Source of the DNA: Niebla homalea
Lineage: Eukaryota > Ascomycota > Lecanoromycetes > Lecanorales > Ramalinaceae
DNA: 64,000 bases
Direction of reading: 5' to 3'
Assembly (NCBI GenBank): GCA_019925105.1
Contig: JAHGAU010000003.1
Location: 1,426,001-1,490,000 of the forward strand
In this document: positions 12,351 through 23,000 of the stretch, piece by piece
Numbering within the stretch: position 1 is the stretch's first letter
Layout: each line of letters opens with the position of its first letter
Notes under the pieces: model-generated
Seen by the model: the letters and a program-made list of their open reading frames with translations, nothing else
What the model was told of the DNA's origin: nothing
The model's database searches: none
Translations under genes and position numbers: made by a program

Positions 12351-13235
12351 ATGAAAGTCCTGTGTCTCCACGGAGCAGCGACAAATGCTGAAGTTGGTCA
12401 CTTTCGCTTCTTCTTAGCATTGTGGGACCTTGTTGACGGCGAGCAATTTCTTAGGTCCTGAAAGATCAGCTGAGTTCGTTCAACGACGTTCATGACCTTG
12501 TGCGCTCGCGCAACTAACATAGTAGCTCCGTTGATCTATGAGCTAAGGAAAAGCCAACCGATTGAGTTCCACTTTCTCAATGGCTCGACGGAGATATCCC
12601 GTTATCCGGGATTATCGACCCACTACAATGGACCTTTCTATCGGTACTACGGCCACGCAGCACCTGATATCACTCAATTGGCAACCCTACTGCCTGGTGT
12701 CACTGTGTCGCTCACCTCGCTTGAGGGTGAGACTGTTGCACGAGAGGTACGCCGACTATGTCCGGGGGACTACGAAGTAGGGACCGCAACAAAAGTTGTG
12801 CTTGACTTCGCGAACAACAGTCATCTAGGGCCATTCGATGGACTTTTGGGATTCTCTGAAGGTGCCTCGGTTGCAGCCAATGTCCTCATTGAGCAAGCAC
12901 GAAGTACGTCAATCAGGTCCTTCAAGTGTGCCATCTTTATCTCTGGTCTTCCTCCTCCCCACCCAGACAACAGAGATTTTTATCTCGCGGACCACTTCGG
13001 CCAATTGATCGACCTCCCCACAGCCCACATTATTGGTGAAAAGGACCCTGGAAGGTGTGTGAACTTAGCACTTCTGAACCTGTGCACGAGTAGAACCGCT
13101 TCACGCTTGGATCACAAGCAAGGCCACGAGATCCCCAGGGTTCCTGCCACTACCAAGAAGATGGCCAAGCTGATCAGCGAGATGGTGGCCATGGCCGAAA
13201 AGGACGTGGAGTCTAGGATACGGGCGGCTAGTTGA
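12351..13235 (+). CDS. FSH1-family serine hydrolase (LovG-type thioesterase)
   Basis: This is an alpha/beta hydrolase of the FSH1 family. In fungal HR-PKS clusters such enzymes release the finished chain from the ACP (LovG in lovastatin synthesis is the known case). Exons are 12351-12392, 12455-12473 and 12523-13235, giving 257 residues. The start is set by MKVLCLHGAATN, the family's typical opening. The 19-nt middle exon is supported by frame and by CTAAC..AG before exon 3. The catalytic serine is S132 in GFSEGA, followed by an aspartate in GEKDPG and a histidine in QGHEIP. The length is normal for the family. It lies on the plus strand, diverging from the P450. If the neighbouring PKS is dead, this gene may be an intact survivor. 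Confidence 0.85.
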
Positions 13236-15164
13236 TCACTATCGAGAGACTGTGCATTGTTCATGATAGCGTTTTCTCAACAATTCCATGTGCGAGAGTG
13301 TCCAGTGTCCCACGAAGGCGTTATTAAGGCTCTTCCGGCCATGGTGTGGGACAAATTTCTGCCAAATCATCCGGCAGTCACGCCAATTGTGTTCACAACA
13401 TTGTCGACTCTTTGGCCATAGCGCGTCCCTTACCGTCAGGCGTTGTGTCAGATAGTAATTACACTTATACATCCAATTCAATCCGACGGCTAAAAGTGCC
13501 AAGGTTCTCAAAATAGTACACCTTCATGCGATCGATTTCATGAAATTTTTGTCAAAATCACATTTCAGTTACACATTGAACAACCACACTTTTAGATTGG
13601 GTCAAAGTAGATAGACTGTATCTTTGTATTATGAAGAATCAATGATCTAAGTTTCAGACCAGATTTCGTAGATTTAGGTGGGTGGCTGGTGGTAGAGTAC
13701 TGTTGTAGCTTGAGTAAATGTGTGTTTTTGAACCCCGCAACTCGAATTTCTTGGTGGGGTAGCGGGGTAATTAAGGGGCCGGGTTGACCTGGAACTCGAG
13801 TGAAATTCCAAGCAAAGAAAATACCCCCTTATAACTCAACTACAATAGCTTCATATTAGTTAGAATTAACATCGAAGCTTCTATAAGCTATAAAGATTAT
13901 GTATCGGTACTTTAAGTAAGTCTCAAAGCGTGGTTGTTGAGTACGTAGCTAAATGGTGATTTTGAGAAAAAGTTCATGAAGTCGATCGCAAAAAATTCGG
14001 ACCCGACAAGAAAAAAGCATGAAGGGGTATACATAAATGCTGACTCATTTGATACCTAATTTTCCCACGAAAGAAATCACGTTGTTGGGAAGATTTGCAG
14101 CCAAAGTCTCTCAAACATACACAGTATACGCTACGTAATTATTCACCCGAGAGTAAAGCCAAAGTACCTAACAGTAATTACCGTAAAGCTATGGACGCAC
14201 CGCTACCTGGCCATACAATAGAATATCAATGCTGGTCTGAATTCGGCGGAGAATTTGGCAGGGGCTTCGTCCCTATCTGCACTTGTTCAAGAAGGCCGTG
14301 ACAGCCACTCAGGTTGAGACGCCGTAGTCAGAATGAGGATGATCTTGAATAATTTCTGCGAGATCAATTTCCCTTGGAGTGAGTCCTTAAAGCCTTCCCC
14401 TCTGCCTGATAGCAATATCAAAGATCATGAGAACCAAGAGACGGAGAGAGAGTTGCTACTGACCAACGATACGCCAGGCACCAGAACTTGGCGCCAACAT
14501 TCAGCGTACGGCAGCTATCAATCAGGCTGGCCGCCCAGAGCTTGCTGAATAGCTATGCTCTAGCACCGGGCCTTGTCCATACTCTACTCCCGCAAGGCAC
14601 CGTCGAGTCGCAAGTCGAACAAATCGCCTGTCAGGGAATTGATGTATGGTCTAGCTATGAACGGAATAATAGCTATGAGGGTGTCTATGGTACAGGTGGC
14701 TGCACTCATATGATGAGTGCGGGTGCCAAGGAGCAAGGCCATGACATCGCAGAACATACTCGGCAACGTGTAGGGATGCTGTATTTACCGTCAGACGACT
14801 AGACTGATAGTAATTACATTACGTATGGAAAAACAATGATATGACGGTAAATTTGATAAATCATGTGACCTTGATATTACGAAGGATCTTAAGGGGGTTT
14901 TAATCATTGAGTCGCCCGAGCGTCAGACTGTCTCCGCTCCGGGGGATCTTTTTTCCGCGCTGACGAAGCATGTTCACTCGCTTTTTAGGGTTACTATTGG
15001 TAATTTATGATAAATTACCCTTGAAACCCCTAGCGAAAGGCCATATACCTTAGTATTGATTTAAACTCTAGCGTGACCGTCGAAACAAAAGTCTTACAGT
15101 AATTACACTCGAAATCAGTCTGACAGTAATTACAGTAAGTCAAAATCTTGCATCCCTAAGGTAG

Positions 15165-15755
15165 CAACGTGACCCAACAGCTACGGACCGGACCGCCCTC
15201 GAGCTCATTATTAGCGAGATCCCAACATTCAACGAATTCGCCTTCGCCTCTGCGGGCAACTGGTCCAGTCAGAACGGCCTCTCACTTCCCAGAATCACCG
15301 ATCATATCAACTGTATGTCGAAGATCTACGTCGACCCCCTGGTTATGCAGACGAACCAGTGGCCTGTTTCATACGAACCATAAAAAACACTGATCTGCAC
15401 CCAAGAGGGATGGGACAACAAGCTGAACGGCTGCGGCTGCCACTGGCCTGATTACGACCCCGCCCCTGGCAGTGGCAGCAGGTCCGTATTCTTCAGCTAT
15501 GTCGCAGCACGAGCTTGTCGCACTATTTGAAATAGTGATCACAATGGTGCCCTCGGTCGGACATCCGATAAATGCCCTAGTGACGCATTGAAGACGAATC
15601 AGCAGAACAATTAAGCGAACTTGGAGGTCCTGTTCGGCGGAGCATACAACTGCACAGCGTCAGGAGGGGCAGGCGGAGCGGGGATCATTGGGGTCTACAC
15701 GAATGGGACGCTGGATCCGAATTACGTGTCGCAATCGCCGATATATCATCCATAG
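15165..15755 (+). pseudogene. Decayed cysteine-rich protein gene, unknown function
   Basis: One reading frame, starting after a possible splice acceptor (CTAAGGTAG ending at 15164), stays protein-like for 194 codons from 15171. It is broken only by point stops: TAA 15381-15383, TGA 15528-15530 and TAA 15612-15614, with a final TAG at 15753-15755. The frame has aromatic and cysteine-containing segments (GWDNKLNGCGCHW, GGAYNCTASGG) and possible N-glycosylation sites (NWSS, NCTA, NGT), which suggests a former secreted protein. I do not recognise the family. No frameshift is needed, so the decay looks recent. Confidence 0.55.
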
Positions 15756-15897
15756 CATCATGTTCATAGAAAGGATTGTCCGCCGGATGGGCCTACCTAT
15801 TTGGGGTTTATGGGACACCGGAATAATAGAGGGTGGGTATCCTCAGCGTCGACAGTCCAGGCTTTGATCACTCCGTCAATTCGTATGGCACGCAGCC

Positions 15898-16085
15898 TGG
15901 CTCCTACGTCTCAATAACTACTTCACCACGTCAACTTGGAATTCATCATCGTGGATGGCTTGATGGCCCGATCGCCACTACTACTACCGCCGCTTCTATC
16001 CAAGGCGGCCTCGACTTCCGGAAACGTCGTTGCAGAGGGCATTGTGTAAACGGACTTGGACACTGCTCTAGTGACAGCTGCCATG
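15898..16085 (-). repeat. Diverged inverted repeat, right arm
   Basis: This is the partner of 8168-8356 in inverted orientation (see that entry for shared blocks). The two arms enclose the P450 and the hydrolase. Confidence 0.65.
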
Positions 16086-16218
16086 AATCCACCAATGGTA
16101 TTGGGGGAGAAGATCACGCTGCAGGGAGCCAATGCATGGGGATTGTCAATTGGGGTTTCAACATCGTGGAGACGATTCCAAAAAACTCGAAGCGCCACCC
16201 CCACCCCACCCTCCTGTC

Positions 16219-16537
16219 AATACACCTTCACTGCGTAGTACATCCCCCATGCACCCACCACCAGGAGTACCCCAGTCATCCATTTCGCATCCTCGATCGC
16301 TGGACACACCTTCGTGATCTCTGTTATGTTTCGCGAGAGTCTAGTCGATATCTTACTATCGGACGCTATGGATCCACCCTTGATACCCAATGGTACATAA
16401 ATACCTGCCTGAGCTCCGATGGATTGCAGCAGATAATAAAGGTGAGGCAATGCGACTTTGTGACTTAATTTAAATATGCAGGGGCGATGCAAATATCCTA
16501 TAACAACGTACCCCATATTGCATTTGATAAGATTCAA
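16219..16537 (-). other. Unexplained open frame with a C-terminal hydrophobic segment
   Basis: This 106-codon frame ends with a basic/polar stretch and then a single hydrophobic segment (WMTGVLLVVGAWGMYYAV), as in the tail of a membrane protein. It lies just upstream of the glycosyltransferase on the opposite strand and continues into the right repeat arm in another frame. The family is unknown. It may be a gene remnant or chance. Confidence 0.25.
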
Positions 16538-16610
16538 GTTTTCTCACTTTGCGAAGCCCACCGTCTCAAGCTTTCATAGCCTGATAGATTGAACCGTAGT
16601 CAGAACGGTA

Positions 16611-18519
16611 ATGGCTGCAAACACTCTCCGCGAGATCAATCGAAGTAGATCCGCCGCAACCAGAAATGTGTTCAGAGGGCTTGCGATAACGGCAGCTCTA
16701 CGAACGCTGACAAGCACCGCATACTTGGTTTTACGGACCAAGTACACCCTGAAGGTCCAGCACGCATTTGCGCCTTTCGACTTACTGATAGCGTGGACGT
16801 TCCTGCTGATAGAGATTGGGTGTGCTGGTAAGTCGACCAGGATAGAGCTCACGATGGGAGATGACGGATCTAGTCACACACCTCGATAGTAATGCACTAG
16901 CTATTGGTGCCGGCGGCAAGCTTTACAATCGTCCTCCTCTACCTTTCGAAGGTAGTCTGGCGCCAAGCGTTGATGTCTTCATCTTCTACTGCGGAGAAAG
17001 CTTGAATGTACTGCTTGATACCGTGAGAGCAGCTTGTGCGTTGCAATACCCCCACGAAAAGTTGCGAGTCCTTGTCCTAGACGACAGTGACTCGTCTGAC
17101 ACAAAGCGGGCCATACTTGAGCTCGCAACTGGCCACCCTAACTTGCAGTACACTTCCCGGGGAGGCAAAGTTGATGATTTTACCAAGGCAGCAAACTTCA
17201 ATCATGGCTTACGATTCTCCAGAGATCTGGCCGCCGATGGGAAAGGGAGCGATTTAATTGCGGGATTGGATGTTGACATGATCCCCGAGCCGGAATGGCT
17301 CAGAACACTAGTCCCCAATGTGATGGCAGATGATCAGGTCGCAATGAGCTCTGTCCACCAATCATTCTACAATGTTTTGGATGGGGACCCATTGGGTCGA
17401 GTCGGACCACTCAACCACCATTTTCGACTAGAGGCTCTGCAAATGGATGCTATGGGCACCGCTATAGCCTCTGGAACTGGCTTTGTAGCCCGTCGCACAG
17501 CCATCGATCAGATAGGGGGTATTCCAGAGAAAATGGTCACGGAAGATGTGGCGACCTGTCTGAAACTTGGTCGAGCTGGATGGAAGATCGTCTGCATTGA
17601 CGAGGATTTGCAATGGGGTTTGATGTCGGACTCATTCGCCGGTCACCTCAAACAAGAACGCCGATGGGCGGCAGGAGGGCTTGAGGTAATCGAGATGCTG
17701 GGCCAAGCGGTTAGCAAGAGCTCGGGGTGGGAGCTTGGTATGCGACTCACAATCTTCCTTGCGGAGACAAGATTTTTTCTTGTAGGAATATCCTCGCTCA
17801 TCTTCTTCGCATTGCCGACGCTTCTTATGTCGAACAGAGCGCTGGTATTACAAGAAAACACTCAGCAACTAGAAAGCCTCCTCACATTGGCTGTCATCGA
17901 TCTGGCTGCGCAGGTTGTTGACGGAGCCTTACAGGTCTGGCAAACTCGTTCGATTGTACAAGTCTTCCATCGCCTCCAAAGTCTTTGGATCCAGGTGTAC
18001 CTCCTTCCTTTATACGTGAGTCATTGGGCGCCGAAATGGGTGGTAAAGTATTACGGAAGCCTACCCAAATTCACAACAGGAGGGAGTGCTGCCAGTCGAT
18101 CTCTAGAGTTTGAGTTGCCCTACAGTCACTCTTTACTCCCCAGGCTCAAACTCATATTGTGGGATCACGGAGCTTTGGTGCATCTGCTTTCACTCATCGG
18201 TACTCTGATAGGCATCTCGCGTACGCTTCAAAACATGCAAGATATCGAAGGTCTGCTGGTTCGTGGTGGGTGGCCCACGGCAGTACTATTGTGGACCTCG
18301 TTGATCAGCAATGCTTGGGTCCCGTTCAAGTATGCGATCTTTCCACCGCCAAAACCAAGGCGCGAGGAGCTGCTGGTCCGACACCCGATATCGAAAGTCG
18401 TATACCCGAGTCAGGAAGCCAAACAGCGCAGTAAACTCCGAATTGGACAGTGGCAGGCCAGCTGGGTAGTGGCATATATGTTCACGGCCGTCTCATTCTT
18501 GTACATCAAGCCTAGCTAA
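16611..18519 (+). CDS. Cellulose-synthase-like GT2 glycosyltransferase, multi-pass membrane
   Basis: It transfers a sugar from a nucleotide donor, processively or to a lipid-like acceptor, at a membrane. Exons are 16611-16827 and 16874-18519 (GTAAGT donor, TAG acceptor; the split Val codon confirms phase), giving 620 residues. A membrane segment at about 56-72 is followed by the GT-A catalytic core: LDDSD (142-143), DVD (205 and 207), TED (295-297) and QERRW (333-337), the four motifs of BcsA-type enzymes. Four or more membrane segments follow (about 375-400, 405-430, 500-520, 595-620). No PilZ domain is seen. Its position beside the PKS, hydrolase and P450 suggests glycosylation of the cluster product, but a separate cell-surface polysaccharide role is possible. 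Confidence 0.88.
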
Positions 18520-19690
18520 TGTGTTTGTTGATTAAGGGTAAATCAGAGAACGAAGATGACTCTGACTCGGGGGTAATAAGAAAACCGGCAACATGCGCGG
18601 CATTGTTGAGGGACACTAAGGTAAATCCCGAATGATTCTATAGGTAGGTACCCTTTTACTTCTGTGCTTCATCCAGGAAATATCTGGTATGAGGGATACT
18701 CATTAAATTCGTCTGAGCAGCTTTCTCAGCAAGGTAAACCCTCTATACGCTATGTTCGTTGAAATCAAGGTCTTACAAATTCGTACAGGTTGCCGATTTC
18801 TTTGCTACCCCGATCCTGAGAGCTCCAGTGTATCGCTCGGGCCTTGCCGGCCGCACGCTTCGGCCGTTCCTGCCCTAAATGCACCCCGGAGCTCCTGTCC
18901 GCTGGGCAAGGCTGGCCCAGGCTGAGCCCGGACCGCAATCTTAAGGTATCTTCCATTCACGGTAGACCTCTTTGCATTTGACCTCCCCTCTTGTTCTCCT
19001 GCTCCATTCTTCCTGAAGCCTTTCAAGGGCAAGCCAGACTTTTGAATTACCAAATCGCACTCGTGAAAAACAAAGCCTCTACTGTCTTCGCGTTGAACTG
19101 ACCTGACGCTAGGAGGCTCCTCATTCAGCAGCGCGTTTGCAGGCAATTCCGATTGCAGTGGCTGATGCCCAATTTCCGGAATGACTGTCCGAATAAGTCT
19201 TCAAGCATGCAAGATGCCATGCACGATCTTCCTATTCTGGCCGGGGTCCGAAGAGCTCGCCGGGGATCCGTGGCCCCACGTTCCCCTGACGCTGCACGAA
19301 TTGGGCTGTACCGGAGTCCGGCCCCTTAGGCTTCCCTTGTGGACGAAGACCATCGATCCTTTTGGGAACCCAACGAATGACAGCTGTCATCCGTGTTCTG
19401 CTCTGAGGCCAAGCACAATTCGGTCATTGGCATCCATTACCATGACGTTGACGATCTGTGGGGACTCCGCAATGATGTGCTGCTCCGTGCGAGCAAGCCG
19501 TTATATATGATTCGCACCTCCCGTCTTTGACACACCACTGGATTCAGTCCTCAGATTCCACTCTTCCCCTTCTTTCGTTCTTCAAGAGTTCCACCCTGTC
19601 CCTGCCGCCTCGACCGGAAAAACACTCTCAAAAATCACGCGCCGAATCCATCCCTTGCCACGACAAAAGAACCCCGCAGGACCCGCGATC
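18520..19690. other. Intergenic region, with promoter of the small secreted protein at its right end
   Basis: No gene is supported. A GC-rich block at about 18810-18930 gives overlapping open frames on the minus strand that look like composition effects. A TATA box and pyrimidine-rich leader lie at 19502-19690. Confidence 0.4.
19502..19508 (+). promoter_or_regulatory. TATA box of the small secreted protein gene
   Basis: TATATAT lies about 190 bases upstream of the ATG at 19691 and is followed by a CT-rich leader (about 19555-19620), a common layout for highly expressed fungal genes. Confidence 0.5.
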
Positions 19691-20011
19691 ATGAATCTCA
19701 CTCAGCATTTGTTGAGCATCCTCAGCCTCTTCGCCATCGCAAAGTGCTCCGTTCTACCCAATGCCGGTAGCAGAAATACAGTCATCAGACGCGCGGAGGA
19801 CACCTCCTGTCAAGACGATTGCGCCAAACAGGTCCAGTTCTGTTTTGCTGGGGTGCAAAGTTCCCTGGCTCGTCTAGGATGGTAGGTGGATCCACGGTGC
19901 TGAGAAAGTCTGGCTTTGTTCCTCGACTGACGCAGAGATTTCTACAGCGACGGACTCGGAGCTACTTGTGACTCGGCGTGTGCGGTGACCGATCCATTCG
20001 GTTTGCAATAG
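19691..20011 (+). CDS. Small secreted cysteine-rich protein (effector-like)
   Basis: This is an 84-residue precursor with exons 19691-19881 and 19948-20011. The N-terminus is a signal peptide (MNLTQHLLSILSLFAIA core; cleavage near residue 20). A short polar pro-region containing IRR may be a processing site. The mature part has six cysteines spaced C-x3-C-x6-C-x12-C-x6-C-x3-C, a mirror-symmetric pattern. Paired C-x3-C motifs are typical of disulfide-linked helical hairpins. The codon of the fourth cysteine is created across the splice junction, which supports the intron (GTAGGT...CTACAG). A TATA box lies upstream. No homologue is recognised. A host- or microbe-directed role is inferred only from size, secretion and cysteines. 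Confidence 0.72.
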
Positions 20012-23000
20012 GACATCTATGGTTGCATGGGATGCATGCGGGGGGCAAGATGCTGGACCCGAGGATGGAAAAATGATGTACAAGTTCATTGGGGCGCGAC
20101 ATAGGTATATAACTGAGAAGCTGGAAAAGCGTTGGGCAGTACTACTTGGTCTGTGATCTTCTATAATGTTGCGGTACCCATATATCCTCTCTCTCAACGC
20201 CTCATGTTCTTGTGTGTTGACGTGGTGACGGTTGATGCCGAATAAAGATTGTATATGCATGGTTTGGGAGGTGAATGACGATCCAAGAGGGGAAAAAAGG
20301 AAGAGATAAACATCCGAGGGTATCGAAGATCGTGTGCGACTGCTCCATTCACGGTTGCCTCGCCGCATTCACGGAAACAAGGTGGCATGGGCACGCGATG
20401 TATATAATCTCAAGCGAACCTGGTAGAGGCGCTGTCGCGTTCTTGCCACCCCTCCAGCTAAGTATCTGTCGAGCAACACGCGTTCAGAGTACCTAGGCAT
20501 GCCATGCGAATAGGTCATCGAGTCCCACATCAATGCAAAAAGCACGGATTTCTCAGATTCACGAAGGCCAGATACATTTAGCCCGTTAGTACCATGCCTA
20601 AGGAGAAGGGGAAGGCTCCGAACTTACGGAAGCATAGCATTGGAGCAAGAAGCTCTGACCTCTCACATCGCGCTCCACTCCAAGAAACACCTTCCAACTG
20701 CGGTCTCATTGTGACCGTCTCCAGCAGAGACTCGGCACACCCTCTCTTGGGTACACAATCGACCATGAAGCTTGCTTCCGTCAAGCGGCTTGGTCGTTCG
20801 GGTGCTCCACTGACAGGCTTTGTCTACTGCAAAGTAGCGCGACAACATCGGCAACTGAGACCATCAGACTCGCCCTTCACTCTCACCACTCTGCGGATGT
20901 GTCCAGAACGTCGCATTTTCAATGGCGTAGCTCTTCGTCAAGGATTACAGGGTCCATTTGTTCCTTGGGGAAGGGTTCGCCAATATCGTTGGGAAAGGTG
21001 AGTGTATCGAGGCAATAAGCCGCTTCAAGGAGCCACCATTGCAGCTGCTGGATGCGTGCTTTACCCTGTGCTGCCGTACTCTTTCGCTACTGAGAACAAG
21101 TATCAGGCGCAGGCCTCGTGACATATTTGCTGAGAGGGTTCAGTCGACGAGCATCGATTGGTCGGGACGTCTCTCACGGTAAGCATGGTGCTCCATATGC
21201 AAGATCCTCGGTTTTGGTCTCGGGTGAAGGTCGTTGAGGATCCGGTAGTCTGAGCGGCCTTCTCGATTGCGGATCTCGCGCCTCGCGTGTGCACATAAAC
21301 TTCTTGAATTGGGAGACTTCTTGGTGGGATAGGGCTGTGGTCTGTAGCTGGGAGATTCCGGAGTATAGTTTCGACGCGGTAGCCCATGTACCTTGAGGAC
21401 AGCGGCGAGACGTATCGGAGCAAGAACAGCGCCGCAAACAACAACGACCATGGGCCGTACAGGGGGTCTCATACCCCTCGAGGATTGTACGGCGCCTTGC
21501 CATTTCGCCCATGTGCACAAGGACAAGAAGGTCAATCCTGATCCTGCGGCGTATGATTGAGGACTTCTGACCATTTGCGTGATCTCATCTGAAGGTTCTA
21601 AGGCAAGTGACTAGCCGCAACATCGAGCGTAGAAGATCAGGATGGATGCGGACCGTTCTTATTTTCATACTGGACTCGACTGGACCAGGATCACTTGAGA
21701 CGGCGTAGCTTTCAACCTGCGTGTAGGTTTATCCCAAATCAAATATTTGCAATCATTGCATTCGTATCTTCGATTTTCCATAAATGACCAGCTCATGTCT
21801 GGAATACTCGAACATACGCTTGACAATGAGTTGAATTTCAAGTCATCGCATCCATTGGAAATAAATATGCTGGTGGTATGCTCTCGTCCGGAAGCTGGCA
21901 GATAACCCCTGTGAAAAGGGGCCCTAGACCTAACTTGAAGCAGTTCCGCCTGGGGGCCGGCTTAAGGGCGCCTTTATGCTGGGAACTTGCTCGCTCTCGC
22001 CGCTTTGGGCTAAGGGCATCCGCTATCAACTTAACGTTGTTTGCATACCTTAGATCGTCGTTCCGTCATCTTACCTATCTTGAGATCACAGCTGCATGAA
22101 TGCGCTACATTTGGGAAGCATCTGCGATAGCTTCACTCGTTGAGGTGGGTATGAGCTCATTCGTTTCCACTGGTCTTATCGGCCACAGCAACTCCTCCCT
22201 GTCCCCAGCCAAAGACTTCAGCTACAGCTCGAATTATAGAGTGATAGAATCTAAGGTATTGGATACCGACCATGTCGAAATTGACAGAGACCGGCAATTT
22301 CAGCTATACTAGGACACAAGGATCAAGATGTTCGACTTTGAACAAAAATCTAGGAGGACCACGTTACCCCCAGAAGACGCACAGCGAAGGCAGAGGTACT
22401 CGAACATTGCACCGTCTTTGAGCTTCATTCCTATCTTTCTCCCTCAACAACAGTCAATGATTCCAGGCTGAGCAAGCAGCAAGATGCTGGACCTACTTAT
22501 GCGCACATCTGCCTTAGCTTCCAAGTGAATCCACACTTGGATTTCCTGCTCTCTCCGTCACTCACATAAAAAAGGGGAACTTGAAGCGGCATTCACAGTT
22601 GTGCTGGAGACTACTAATCAACTGGCAACTACTTTTTCTCGCCTCGTTCATTTTCTCGATCCTACATCTCCTCGGTCCTGCATCTTCTCAGTCCTACGTC
22701 TTCTTGCTCCTACACCTTCCCTTTCCTTGCTGGGTCTCCCCTCCTTGGCTTCAGACTTGAGAACATCTCACCAAGCCGACTACTCTACAAGCTCACCAGG
22801 CATGTTACACTACAAGCCTACCAAGGTTCACACGGTTCAAGCCGTCTGGACCTCGAGTATACAGTCGAACATTCAGAACAGCAGAGTGAAGGTTCTCGAT
22901 CCAGGCCGCTCACGCTGACAGTAACATCCCCCACGGTCTACAGTCCAACGCAGCACTCTTAGGAAACTTCAGATGGACTTGGAAGTCACTCATAGGAGTC

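Larger units (their letters stand above)
13236..16610. other. AT-rich intergenic region with decayed coding remnants
   Basis: It contains the broken frame at 15165-15755, the right arm of the inverted repeat at 15898-16085, an unexplained minus-strand frame at 16219-16537, and several copies of an AGTAATTAC motif (near 13452, 14172, 14808, 15100, 15124). Otherwise I see no gene. Confidence 0.5.

Noticed and set aside
15833..16468. A 211-codon plus-strand frame over the right repeat arm
   Set aside because: Composition is unlike a globular protein, the frame crosses the repeat arm and an antisense frame, and the matching arm at 8.2 kb is frame-broken.
18805..19146. 113-codon minus-strand frame in a GC-rich block
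   Set aside because: No motif or splice support is seen, and nearby frames on the same strand are equally open.
21103..21574. Three overlapping minus-strand frames of 113-144 codons
   Set aside because: All three frames are open at once on the same strand, which points to composition rather than one coding frame; no motif is seen.
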